From CAVRXQ01 sp963838845 (GTDB lineage Bacteria; Actinomycetota; Acidimicrobiia; Acidimicrobiales; Bog-793), in contig CAWISR010000003.1 of NCBI GenBank assembly GCA_963838845.1, forward strand, positions 682,001 to 746,000: a stretch of 64,000 nt of DNA, read 5' to 3'. A program made the translations under genes and the position numbers. The notes beneath the pieces were generated by a model that saw only the letters and a program-made list of their open reading frames with translations, did not search any database and was not told where the DNA came from. Within the stretch, counting starts at the first letter, position 1. Every line of letters begins with the position of its first letter. This document shows positions 1 through 7,922 of the stretch, piece after piece.

Positions 1-154
1 ACGGACTAGCACTCCGAACGAGCCCCGAAAAAATCCCGTGGGTGGTGCTTGGACGGGAACGCCCGACGATCCACCCACTCGGATCGCCGGAACGCGCCTC
101 GGCGATGCAAAAGTGTCGATTCGGGACTCGATCCCGGCGTTCGGACGGTGCGCG
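1..154. other. Window edge, no gene seen
   Basis: No reading frame here resembles a protein I recognise. The stretch lies downstream of the oxidoreductase gene that ends at 155 on the minus strand. I see no clear terminator hairpin in it. Confidence 0.4.
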
Positions 155-1291
155 CTACTCGTGTCCGAACCAGCGACGCCGGCGTTCGGCGGCGAATTGT
201 CGCTTTTCTTCGGCGCCTTCGGTCGAAGGTGGCGTGAACACCGCGGTCGGCGCGGGACCAGAAAGGAAGTTGGCGTTCACCTTTCCGACCGTTCGGTCGC
301 CCATTTCCACATGACAAAGGATTGTTCCTGCGAACGGGGGAGGCGGAGAAGCTCCCGTCATCTCGGCCACGAGCACGTCAGCGACCGTGTCGGCTTCTCC
401 TTCGGCGATGACGCCTGCTCTTGGAACTGGGGCGCTCGTGACGTCGCCGACCGCGTAGATGTCGGAGAACTTTGTCGCGAGCGTGCTGGGGTCGACAGCG
501 ATCCATCCGTCGTCGGAAAGGCCCGAATCAACGACGACTTGTGGAGCGCGATGGACCGGGACGGCGAGGAATAAGTCGAACGGCACGGAGTTGCCGTCTC
601 TCAGGATCGCGACTCTGCGGTCGGGGTCGAGACGGTCGATCCAGGTGGCGTGCGAATACTCGATGCCGCGGCGGTCGCCGAGAGCGAGGATGGCATCGGA
701 GACATCGACGGAGATCGGAATCGGCATCGGCATCGGCGTGAGAAGGCTGATCGACGATCGATCGCGGAACCCTCGCCGTGCAAGAAAGTCGTGCAGCATG
801 AACGCGGTCTCATACGGTGCCGGAGGACATTTGAAGAAACCGCCGAGCACACCGATGACGACACGGCCGCCTTCGAATCCGGAGAGGACGTCCCGCGATT
901 GTGCGGCGCCTTCTCGTGAATAGAACTCGTGTCCGGCCTCTGTGAGTCCGGGAGTCGCATCGACGTCGAGGTCAGCTCCCAGGGCGACGACAAGGATGTC
1001 CGCCTGGTGCACACCCCGGTCGGTTTCTACGCGTCTTGATCCGGCGTCGATCGCGAGCACCGTTTCCTGGCAGAACTCGACGTTCGGACGGGCGATGTCG
1101 CGGTAGGAAAGTTGGACTTCGTCGAAGGTGTGGTGCCCGAACATCACGTCAAGCTTCGAGAACCCGAACACGAAGGTGTCGCTCTTGTCGATGACCGTTA
1201 CCCGTACACGGTCCCCGAGAACCTCGGAGAGCCGGGTCGACAGCTCGAGACCGCCGAACCCGGCACCGAGGATCACAATTCGAACGGGCAT
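155..1291 (-). CDS. FAD/NAD(P)-dependent oxidoreductase, sulfide:quinone reductase-like
   Basis: The 378-residue protein opens with a Rossmann FAD-binding motif, GAGFGG at residues 9-14, and has the second flavin motif YAVGD at 279-283. This is the layout of the two-dinucleotide-binding flavoproteins. A segment FKCPPAPYE (Cys155) resembles the active-site region of sulfide:quinone reductase and flavocytochrome c sulfide dehydrogenase. Only this one cysteine is obvious, so a true sulfide oxidase is not assured. NDH-2-like or other quinone-reducing activity is possible. It starts 3 bases after the peroxiredoxin gene, so the two are probably co-transcribed in a redox operon. No strong Shine-Dalgarno is visible, which fits translational coupling. 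Confidence 0.75.
   Translation of the reverse strand: MPVRIVILGAGFGGLELSTRLSEVLGDRVRVTVIDKSDTFVFGFSKLDVMFGHHTFDEVQLSYRDIARPNVEFCQETVLAIDAGSRRVETDRGVHQADILVVALGADLDVDATPGLTEAGHEFYSREGAAQSRDVLSGFEGGRVVIGVLGGFFKCPPAPYETAFMLHDFLARRGFRDRSSISLLTPMPMPIPISVDVSDAILALGDRRGIEYSHATWIDRLDPDRRVAILRDGNSVPFDLFLAVPVHRAPQVVVDSGLSDDGWIAVDPSTLATKFSDIYAVGDVTSAPVPRAGVIAEGEADTVADVLVAEMTGASPPPPFAGTILCHVEMGDRTVGKVNANFLSGPAPTAVFTPPSTEGAEEKRQFAAERRRRWFGHE
714..737. repeat. Tandem hexamer (ATCGGM)x4 inside the oxidoreductase gene
   Basis: Four tandem hexamers, ATCGGA followed by three ATCGGC, encode an alternating Met-Pro/Ile-Pro stretch near residues 186-194 of the minus-strand protein. It is a short in-frame microsatellite. 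Copy changes would add or remove two residues without breaking the frame. Confidence 0.7.
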
Positions 1292-1294
1292 GAA

Positions 1295-1951
1295 CTAGTT
1301 GGGCTGCGGGACGATCCTGATGTACGGCTTCGGTTGCTTCCACTCACCGAAGATTTCCTTGGCCTCGTCGTTCGACACTGAGCCGGAGATGATGACGTCC
1401 TCTCCTTGCTTCCAGTTGACGGGCGTCGAGACTCGGTGCTTGGCAGTGAGCTGCAGCGAATCGATGACCCGCAGCACCTCGTCGAAATTCCGACCGGTGG
1501 TCATCGGGTAGACGAGGATCAGCTTGATCTTTTTGTCGGGTCCGATGACAAAGACGTTGCGCACCGTCTGGTTGTCAGCCGGCGTGCGCGACTTCGCGTC
1601 GCCCGAGGTGCCCGCCGGCAGCATCCCGTACAGCGTGGACACGTTGAAATCGGCGTCGCCGATGATCGGGTAGTTGGGCCGAGCTCCCTGGGTCTCTTCG
1701 ATGTCGTCAGCCCAGCGCTCGTGGTCTTGGGTCGCGTCCACCGAGAGTCCGATGATCTTGACGTTGCGCCGCTTGAACTCCGGCTCGAGCTTCGCCATGT
1801 ACCCGAGCTCAGTGGTGCACACCGGGGTGAAATCCTTCGGATGCGAGAAGAGCACCGCCCAAGAGTCCCCGATCCAATCGTGGAATCTGATTCGTCCCTG
1901 CGTCGTCTCGGCTTCGAAATCTGGTGCGGTCTCGTTGATCGACAGTCCCAT
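1295..1951 (-). CDS. 1-Cys peroxiredoxin (Prx6 type)
   Basis: The 218-residue protein is a peroxiredoxin that reduces peroxides through one peroxidatic cysteine. The motif FTPVCTTELG puts that cysteine at residue 45. The PVCTTE form and the full length with its C-terminal extension (through the INSxxY-like end) are typical of the Prx6/1-Cys class rather than AhpC. The start is well supported: on the minus strand an AGAAGGAGAAAG Shine-Dalgarno precedes the ATG. It lies between a small monooxygenase-like gene and a flavoprotein oxidoreductase, all on the same strand, suggesting an oxidative-stress or redox operon. The electron donor cannot be told from sequence. Confidence 0.93.
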   Translation of the reverse strand: MGLSINETAPDFEAETTQGRIRFHDWIGDSWAVLFSHPKDFTPVCTTELGYMAKLEPEFKRRNVKIIGLSVDATQDHERWADDIEETQGARPNYPIIGDADFNVSTLYGMLPAGTSGDAKSRTPADNQTVRNVFVIGPDKKIKLILVYPMTTGRNFDEVLRVIDSLQLTAKHRVSTPVNWKQGEDVIISGSVSNDEAKEIFGEWKQPKPYIRIVPQPN

Positions 1952-2001
1952 CTGACTTTCTCCTTCTCTCTTTGCGTGGATAGTTCGGTAGCTTTCTCGT
2001 C

Positions 2002-2340
2002 CTAGGCGTTGTCGGTCATGCGCACGACGGTCGATCGACCATTATCAGCGCTCGCGACGAGGTCGAGTTCGAGCGGGTGGAAGTCCTCGACGTGCTGGAG
2101 GACCTCAGCCATGCGCGGCCGAAACTCCTCATTCGCCTTCCAGACGTGCGTCGCTTCGGGGCTCGACCAAGGGCCGAAGCTAACGAATCGCCGCGCATCG
2201 TCGCGGTCTCGACCGAGCCGCAAGGTCCCTGCGCCGTCTTGGCCGCTCGCCCAGGCAGCGAACGACGCCCACGCGTCGACGAACTGGGCGGCTTTCGCGT
2301 CGTCGACGGTCCAAGTTCCAGTGGTGATCAGTTCAGACAT
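2002..2340 (-). CDS. ABM-like (antibiotic biosynthesis monooxygenase fold) small protein
   Basis: The 112-residue protein begins MSELITTGTW and has the alternating beta-alpha pattern of dimeric alpha-beta barrel proteins: an early strand, an aromatic-rich helix with FVDAWASFAAW, and a conserved Trp-containing strand near FGPWSS. The start at 2340 is chosen because AAAGGAGG sits 5 bases before the ATG on the minus strand. A longer in-frame opening upstream lacks this. It is the first gene of a minus-strand series with the peroxiredoxin and the oxidoreductase. The substrate is unknown. Members of this fold include quinol monooxygenases and heme-degrading enzymes, and also proteins with no catalytic role. 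Confidence 0.7.
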   Translation of the reverse strand: MSELITTGTWTVDDAKAAQFVDAWASFAAWASGQDGAGTLRLGRDRDDARRFVSFGPWSSPEATHVWKANEEFRPRMAEVLQHVEDFHPLELDLVASADNGRSTVVRMTDNA

Positions 2341-2874
2341 CGATCCTCCTTTGCGTTGTCGGCAAGGCCGAAAAACGGATGGCGAGCGGAGCTGTTTCAT
2401 GGCGTCGCCACGAGTCGTCGGGCACGACGCCATCACCGACCCGGACCCCGAATCCGCCCGAGAGACCACGCCAAGCCCACGTAATCGCACCAGCGACCCC
2501 TAAGACGTCGACGGTAATTGGCCGAAGGCGCACCCGCACAGCTCGAATCGTGTCTAGCGGTTTACGAAGGCGAGCCACTCGGTTTCGGGGCTTGCCAACG
2601 TTCGCCGTATCGCTCGTCTTTCGGCGAGGCGCCGCTCAATTCGCAAGACGACACCTGCCGGCCAAACCTTGCGCAGACGAGGTAGCGTTGCGGTCGCCTG
2701 CACTTGTGGGGCTGCACGGGGGGCGCTTGCCCCATCTAGAAAAGGCCGGTCCCACATGGACCCAAGCTCGCTGGTCCGTGGGCTCAACGCGGTCGGCGTG
2801 AACTCGCGTCGCGCGGCACTCGATCGCCTCCCTGACCAATCAATCGACTTAATCGACGCATCGACGGCGACTTC
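2341..2874. other. Intergenic region between divergent genes, no gene seen
   Basis: This stretch of about 530 bases separates the minus-strand redox operon from the plus-strand desaturase. Frames across it are arginine-rich and look like random high-GC translations. It must hold the promoters of both flanking units, but I find no convincing promoter. A short GGGGC-GCTT-GCCCC hairpin near 2719-2732 is the only dyad noticed, and it is weak. Confidence 0.4.
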
Positions 2875-3912
2875 GTGACGCCGTCGGCGTCCGCGCTCGC
2901 CGAGCGGACGAGCAGCGCCAACCAGAAACAAGATCCCAATGCTTCGACTCCGGTGCCGTCGATGCCACGAGTGCAACGGGTGATCACCGCCGTCATCCTC
3001 TTGGCACCCCTCGCCGGGATCGGCGTGGCGATCGTGATGCTGTTCGGGCGCGACTTCACACTCCTCGACCTGGGGCTCGCAGTCGCCCTCTACGTCATCT
3101 CGGGACACGGGCTGACGGCCGGCTTCCACCGGATGTTTGCTCACCGCGGATTCACCGCCACCCGGGGGACGAAGATCGTCCTCGCCGTCGCCGGATCGCT
3201 CTGCTTCGAGGGGGCGCTGATCAGCTGGGTGGCGAACCACCGTCGTCATCACGCCTACACCGACGTGCTGGGCGATCCTCACTCCCCGCACCTCGACGAG
3301 CACGCCAGTTGGTCACGCACCCGCGGGTTGCTCCATGCCCACGTCGGCTGGCTGTTCAATGCGGACGAGACCGACGTCGGTCGGTGGGCCCCAGACCTCG
3401 TCGCCGATCCCGATCTCGTCCGGATAAGCCGCCTGTTCCCGCTCTTCTGTGGGGTGTCGCTCGCGCTGCCGACGCTGATCGGGTGGGCGGCGACGGGAAG
3501 CCTGGCGGGGGCTCTGGGCGGGCTGATCTGGGGCGGACTTGTCCGAGTCTTCCTCCTCCAGCACGTCACCTTTGCCGTCAACTCGGCTTGCCATATCTGG
3601 GGGAAGCGGCCCTTCGTCACCAGAGCGCAGGACATGGCGACGAACTTCGCTCCGCTCGCCCTCCTTTCGATGGGCGAGAGTTGGCACAACTTCCACCACT
3701 CGATCCCCCGTGCCGCGTGTCACGGGGTTGACCGCGGCCAGCTCGACTCGACGGCGCGGGTGATCCGCCTCCTCGAGCTGTTCGGTCGGGCAAAGGACGT
3801 TCGCTGGCCCTCGGTCGAGGCCGTCGGCGCGCGACGCAAAGTGAAGTCGCCCGCCCGCTTGCTTCGCCTCCACCTGACGAGTGAGACGTTCCCGGGATCA
3901 CCACCTCGATGA
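2875..3912 (+). CDS. Acyl-CoA / fatty-acid desaturase (membrane di-iron)
   Basis: The 345-residue integral membrane protein introduces a double bond into fatty acyl chains, probably at delta-9. Three histidine boxes that bind the di-iron centre are clear: HRMFAH at 85-90, HRRHH at 122-126 and HNFHH at 271-275, with hydrophobic segments around 37-57, 65-80, 103-119 and 190-228. No cytochrome b5 or ferredoxin domain is fused, so electrons must come from a separate partner. The GTG start at 2875 is the first in frame. An ATG at 2962 is an alternative that would remove a polar N-terminal tail. Its stop overlaps the next gene as ATGA, so they are translationally coupled. Confidence 0.92.
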   Translation: MTPSASALAERTSSANQKQDPNASTPVPSMPRVQRVITAVILLAPLAGIGVAIVMLFGRDFTLLDLGLAVALYVISGHGLTAGFHRMFAHRGFTATRGTKIVLAVAGSLCFEGALISWVANHRRHHAYTDVLGDPHSPHLDEHASWSRTRGLLHAHVGWLFNADETDVGRWAPDLVADPDLVRISRLFPLFCGVSLALPTLIGWAATGSLAGALGGLIWGGLVRVFLLQHVTFAVNSACHIWGKRPFVTRAQDMATNFAPLALLSMGESWHNFHHSIPRAACHGVDRGQLDSTARVIRLLELFGRAKDVRWPSVEAVGARRKVKSPARLLRLHLTSETFPGSPPR

Positions 3913-4211
3913 GTCAGATGATCGTCGTGACCGAGTACCGGGCGAAGCCCGGCAAGCGCGGCGAGCTCTTCGAACTTTTCGATCGGCTCCTCGCGCCTCA
4001 GCTAGCGCCAGGCCGGGACCTCGTCGTCTGGTCGAACTCGGCGATCGAGCGCGACGCGTCCTTTTTGATCGAGTATTGGAGCGAAGCCGAAAGTTTCGCT
4101 TTCGTCTTCGACACGCCGTGGTACGTCGAATACGTCCTTGGCGTTGACCAGCTCGTGAGCATCCCTCCGACGACGGTGGTCAGCGTGCCGGTCTTCGTCG
4201 AAGGGATATGA
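3909..4211 (+). CDS. ABM-domain small protein coupled to the desaturase
   Basis: The 100-residue protein reads MSQMIVVTEYRAKPGKRGEL at its start, the usual opening of antibiotic-biosynthesis-monooxygenase-fold proteins (a strand followed by KPGK-type residues and an amphipathic helix), with a later strand carrying FLIEYWSEAESF. It probably forms a dimeric alpha-beta barrel. The ATG overlaps the desaturase stop in ATGA, so expression is coupled to the desaturase. Whether it acts on lipid, on a quinone or on a reactive by-product is not visible. It differs clearly in sequence from the ABM-like protein encoded at 2002-2340. Confidence 0.7.
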   Translation: MSQMIVVTEYRAKPGKRGELFELFDRLLAPQLAPGRDLVVWSNSAIERDASFLIEYWSEAESFAFVFDTPWYVEYVLGVDQLVSIPPTTVVSVPVFVEGI

Positions 4212-4217
4212 GCGCGT

Positions 4218-4877
4218 CTAGGTCAGGGCCTGCGAGAGGCGCGGCGGCTTGAGATAGCGCATCCGTGCCGCGATCGCACCGCTCGAGACCGCCGCCCAGC
4301 CACACCAGACTGAGGCGAACCCGTCGACGGTCACCCAGGCGATAAGGGCGACGGCGACGACGTTGACGAGCCCGAAGATCCGAACGGCGCGGTACCGCGA
4401 GCAGAGCAACGTCCCGCACACCGCCACGACGTAGAGCACGACGATCAGCCCGCCGTCTGAGACCTTGATCCCGTAGGCGAGGTGGTACGGGCGCAGGTGG
4501 ACCGTGACCGGACCGCGCAACATGGCGGCGAGGAGGATTCCTGCGACGACCGCACCGGTGATCACAAAGGGCGCCATCACCAGTCTTCGAGTTCCGTTCG
4601 GCTCGCTCCACATGATGACGCCCGGGACGACGATCGGCAGTACCACGAAGGCGATCACGAGGTACTCCCAGAGCGCCACCCGGCCAATCGAATGAGAGAT
4701 GTCACCCATCAAGCTCCACCAGACCACGGACTCGCTCAGCTGGTGGAGTCCGAGGAGGACGGGCAGGGCCGCGAGGGCAACATGGTCCCTGCGCTGGTCC
4801 ACGTGGCGCAGCGCGTCAACGCCGATTCCGCTCACCAGCACCCCGGTGACGACGTCGGCCTCGGGCGAAAAGCACAC
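4218..4877 (-). CDS. DUF6629-type integral membrane protein
   Basis: The 219-residue protein starts MCFSPEADVVTG, a signature opening of the DUF6629 family, and is mostly hydrophobic. About six or seven membrane segments can be placed near residues 8-22, 33-50, 70-88, 99-118, 138-156, 165-184 and 186-205. A HQLSES motif follows the second segment. The function is unknown. The GTG start has no Shine-Dalgarno but has TAGGGT 6 bases upstream, which fits a leaderless message. It converges with the ABM gene ending at 4211. Confidence 0.72.
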   Translation of the reverse strand: MCFSPEADVVTGVLVSGIGVDALRHVDQRRDHVALAALPVLLGLHQLSESVVWWSLMGDISHSIGRVALWEYLVIAFVVLPIVVPGVIMWSEPNGTRRLVMAPFVITGAVVAGILLAAMLRGPVTVHLRPYHLAYGIKVSDGGLIVVLYVVAVCGTLLCSRYRAVRIFGLVNVVAVALIAWVTVDGFASVWCGWAAVSSGAIAARMRYLKPPRLSQALT

Positions 4878-4883
4878 GCCCGG

Positions 4884-4889
4884 ACCCTA
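4884..4889 (-). promoter_or_regulatory. -10 element (TAGGGT) for the DUF6629 gene
   Basis: TAGGGT on the minus strand lies 6 bases before the GTG start at 4877 and matches the TAnnnT actinobacterial -10 pattern. There is no Shine-Dalgarno between them, so transcription probably begins at or next to the start codon. Confidence 0.6.
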
Positions 4890-5141
4890 CCGGCAGGGAT
4901 CACCACCACTTGGCTTCGTGCACGTCGAGTTCTCGCCTGATGCGTGGAGGGAGACGTCGACCGTGTTCTTATCGGCCGCCAATTCCTTCGTTGGAAATCG
5001 CGGCACGGAAAATCTGGCGGGAAACGGATAAGCGACTAGGGGGAGTCGATTCTCCGCAACAGACGCCAACACCAACGAAGACTTCATTGCTTGGGTGTCT
5101 TTGGCGTTGATGAAGGAAGGCACCGGCATGCCGGCGGATTC

Positions 5142-5167
5142 GCTCAGACGCAAATGTGCCTCTGAGC
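5142..5167 (-). terminator. Inverted repeat just 3' of tRNA-Arg
   Basis: GCTCAGA and TCTGAGC form a perfect 7-bp stem with a 12-base loop directly downstream of the tRNA on the minus strand. A second perfect 12-bp palindrome, CCGGCATGCCGG, lies at 5123-5134. No T-tract follows, which is common for actinobacterial terminators. A role in ending or processing the tRNA transcript is an inference. Confidence 0.4.
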
Positions 5168-5169
5168 TG

Positions 5170-5242
5170 CGCCCCCGGCAGGACTCGAACCTGCGACACG
5201 CGGTTTAGGAAACCGCTGCTCTTTCCTCTGAGCTACGGGGGC
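5170..5242 (-). tRNA. tRNA-Arg (anticodon CCT)
   Basis: On the minus strand the sequence folds as a standard cloverleaf: acceptor GCCCCCG/CGGGGGC, D-arm GCTC/GAGC, anticodon stem GCGGT/ACCGC with loop TTCCTAA (anticodon CCT), and T-arm GCAGG-TTCGAAT-CCTGC. All stems pair perfectly. The discriminator base is G at 5170 and the CCA end is not encoded. It reads AGG codons. Confidence 0.97.
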
Positions 5243-5918
5243 GGGTCCCGTGGTTACTGCGCCGACTTCGGCACGCTCGCGGGCCTCACATCGTACGGGA
5301 GGTACCGATCCGACCCGAGGGGCGCCGCCAGCCCGCCCATTCCTGCAACGGCCCGCGACAAAACGGGTTCTTCAGTGCGGTACCGACTGATACATCGCGT
5401 TCGTACCTTCGGGCGCACGGAGCTGGCAGTGCGGGGCGTGACGGACGCCCGTTCAGCGGGCGGAAGCAACCGACCGGATTGCTCCCACGCGGCGGAGAGG
5501 GCGGCAGCAGGACTCAGCCCGCGTCTTGTTGGGAGTGACAGAAAACTTACGAACGATGGCATTTCTGCCACTTTTCTCCGGTCGGAATCAAAGGCACCAT
5601 GAAAGGGACGGCGCAGTGTTGACGGAAAGGTGGTCGAGGCGATGCTCAATCCTTCGTTCTTCGGCAGTGATATTGAGCGGCGCGCTCGCCAGCTCCGGGC
5701 TTTGCCCGAGGCTTGCCACGTGCGCCCCGGGAAGAGTCCTCGTCAACGGCGCTCACGGCGGAGGATCCGTGCTGCTCTCGGGACACGGCTGATCGTGTGG
5801 GGTGAGTCCCTCAGGTGGGGAGTCTGTGACGTTCAGATGGGACGAATTGGTGGGCAGCAGACCTGATGCTTCTGGCGACGGGGCAACGCGAGATGGCAGG
5901 ATACTTCCGATCAACGCC
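5243..5918. other. Intergenic region, no gene seen
   Basis: About 675 bases lie between the tRNA and the GlxA-type regulator. Open frames occur on both strands but show no recognisable family, and one of them runs antisense through the tRNA, a well-known artefact. The tRNA promoter must lie at its left end (reading on the minus strand) and the regulator's promoter at its right end. Nothing else can be supported. Confidence 0.4.
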
Positions 5919-6893
5919 ATGCCCGCCAAACGCCGACCGCTGCTCGTGGTCCTCGTCGCCGACCAGCTCAGCCTGTTCGAGTTCTCGGCCGCCTGTGACG
6001 TCTTTGGCGACGCCGACGAGCTTTCGGACTCGGGCATCAATTGGTACCGGTTCGCGATCGCATCCGGGGGTGCGCCGCGGGTTTCGGCGGATGTCGGCGG
6101 AGTCGTGGTCGAAGTCGAACACGGCCTCTCTTCGTTGCGCGAGGCGCACACGATCATCGTTCCGCCGTCCGTCCTGCAATTCGACCTGCCGGATGAAATC
6201 GCAATCGAATTGCGGCGCGCCCACGCTCGCGGCGCGCGGATCGCGTCGCTGTGCACCGGCGCGTTCGTCCTCGCAAGGGCGGGACTCCTCAATGGCCGCG
6301 AAGCGACGACTCACTGGGCAAGCGCGGCTCGCCTAGCCGAGCAGTATCCCGACGTATCGGTGAACCCGGACGTTCTCTACATCGACAACGGCGACATCAT
6401 GACGTCTGCCGGAAGCGCCGCATCGCTCGATCTGTGTTTGCACATCGTCCGGAAGGACTTCGGCGCGGAGGTTGCGAACGTGATCGCGCGTTCGATGGTG
6501 ATCTCACCACACCGCGAAGGCGGTCAAGCGCAGTTCGTGTCGCGGCCGATTCCAACCGCGTTCGCAGGTGATCTATTCTCCGACGTTCTCGCCTGGGCGG
6601 TCGACCACTTGCCCGAGGATCTGCCAGTCGAGATGCTCGCGCAGCGCGCGGCGATGAGCCAACGGACATTCGCGCGCAAGTTCCGCGAGGTGACGGGCAC
6701 GACCCCGCACCAATGGCTCGTTTCGCAGAGGATTTTCCTTGCCCAACGCCTGCTCGAGTCGTCGGACCTTTCGGTCGATCTCGTCGCCTGGAAGAGCGGT
6801 TTCGGCACGGCGACGAACCTCAGAATGCAGTTTCAGAAAGCCACCGGCATCGCACCGAGCGCATACCGCAGGACGTTCCGAACCGCTTCGTGA
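5919..6893 (+). CDS. GlxA-family transcriptional regulator (DJ-1/PfpI + AraC HTH)
   Basis: The 324-residue protein has an N-terminal DJ-1/PfpI (glutamine-amidotransferase-like) domain, residues 7-185, with the nucleophile-elbow sequence SLCTGAFVLA (Cys112) followed by THW. A C-terminal AraC-type double helix-turn-helix (about 220-320) contains MSQRTFARKF and the closing GIAPSAYRRTF. GlxA-type proteins sense small metabolites through the first domain and activate neighbouring catabolic genes. The ATG at 5919 is preferred because the family begins right at the KRRPLLVVLV strand. A longer frame from 5802 adds 39 unmatched residues. The ligand is unknown. The adjacent genes are a methyltransferase and an aldehyde dehydrogenase. 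Confidence 0.88.
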   Translation: MPAKRRPLLVVLVADQLSLFEFSAACDVFGDADELSDSGINWYRFAIASGGAPRVSADVGGVVVEVEHGLSSLREAHTIIVPPSVLQFDLPDEIAIELRRAHARGARIASLCTGAFVLARAGLLNGREATTHWASAARLAEQYPDVSVNPDVLYIDNGDIMTSAGSAASLDLCLHIVRKDFGAEVANVIARSMVISPHREGGQAQFVSRPIPTAFAGDLFSDVLAWAVDHLPEDLPVEMLAQRAAMSQRTFARKFREVTGTTPHQWLVSQRIFLAQRLLESSDLSVDLVAWKSGFGTATNLRMQFQKATGIAPSAYRRTFRTAS

Positions 6894-7007
6894 CCATCCA
6901 CGCGGCGCTCTGGCCTGATCCGAGCGCGGCGGGACTTAGTCAGTGGGCACCCTGTCGTGTGCGGCGACCCCACGATCTCGACAGAACCCTGATCCGCCCC
7001 ACGAGCG

Positions 7008-7794
7008 TCACCCGGCCTTTCGCGCCGTGATGCACCGTGTTTCGTAGTCGAAGAGGATCGCGTCGCCGAACCGGTCGAGAACCGCCGAGACGTCCAAGAT
7101 CGAGCGCGGCGCGTTGCGCTTCGGGCATGACGGCGATCTCGCTCCAGGTGAGCCACATCGAAAGCCAATGCTCTCGCGTGAGTAGCCACTGCCAGGGATA
7201 ACGGTGCAGCTCACACGGAGCGAAACGTCCGGACCGCTCGATCGCTTCCGCGTGCTCGGAGACGTCGTGTTCCGGCCAATCCTTCCGTTCGTCGGCACGA
7301 TCGACACCCGGCCCGCCGAACCGATCGCTCCCATGTCGCGTCGACGCCTCGTGGAGCGCCTTTTCGAGATCGGAATCGTGGGGATGGCTGTGATTCCAGA
7401 AGACGGCGATCTGGCCGTGTTGCTCGAGGACGTCGGCCGCCTTCTGCGGCGCGACCTCCGGGTCGACCCAGTGCCAGGCCTGTCCGGCGGTCACGAGATC
7501 GAACGTCCGCCCGTTCGCCACCCACGACTCGAACGGCGCGACCTCGACGCGGATGCCGTGGCTGCGGGCTTTTGTCGCCATGCGTTCATCGATCTCGATG
7601 CCGAGCACCTCACAGCCGCGCGCCGCGAAGAGCCGAGCCGCCTTACCCGTTCCGCAGCCGACGTCGAGAATCCGCGGCCTCGACCCGGCGACGAGGTCGT
7701 CGATCAGCTCCGCGGGATAGCTCGGGCGGTAGCGGTCGTACGCCTCGGCGCGGGCGCCGAAGGATTCTGCCCGGACGCGGTTTTCGTAGGACAC
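7008..7794 (-). CDS. SAM-dependent methyltransferase, frame broken near its C-terminus
   Basis: This is a class I methyltransferase with the SAM-binding motif LDVGCGTG at residues 43-50, the acidic end of strand 2 (EID), and the GQAWHWVD segment typical of the UbiE/methyltransferase-11 type. The start is a GTG at 7794 preceded by AAAGGA at good spacing. The frame that carries most of the protein loses homology near 7105-7125. The expected C-terminal segment, ILDVSAVLDRFGDAIL to a stop at 7008, continues in another frame, so one extra base (or two missing) is implied around 7098-7115. Read without correction, the protein would instead run to 6940 with an unrelated tail. The substrate is unknown. 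Confidence 0.8.
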
Positions 7795-7908
7795 CAAGAT
7801 TCCTTTCGGTGGAGGCGGTGGGGGAAGGGCTCGCCTCTTCTCATTCGTACCCGAACGTCGCGTCGGCCGCACGCAAGCGGCGGCTCGTGCTCTGCCGCGA
7901 GGTCGCCC

Positions 7909-7914
7909 TATCCT
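7909..7914 (+). promoter_or_regulatory. -10 element (TATCCT) for the aldehyde dehydrogenase
   Basis: TATCCT ends 8 bases before the GTG start at 7923 and there is no Shine-Dalgarno. The arrangement fits a leaderless transcript and supports this start over upstream in-frame codons. Confidence 0.6.
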
Positions 7915-7922
7915 CGACGTTT

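Noticed and set aside
2719..2732. Hairpin GGGGC-GCTT-GCCCC as a terminator
   Set aside because: Only 5 bp, not positioned after a gene end, and no T-tract.
5156..5602. Plus-strand open frame crossing the tRNA
   Set aside because: It is the familiar peptide read antisense through a tRNA gene, with no homology beyond that.
5254..5649. Minus-strand open frame of 131 residues between the tRNA and the GlxA-type gene
   Set aside because: No recognisable family, low-complexity Arg/Ser/Ala content and no start signal. High-GC noise is more likely.
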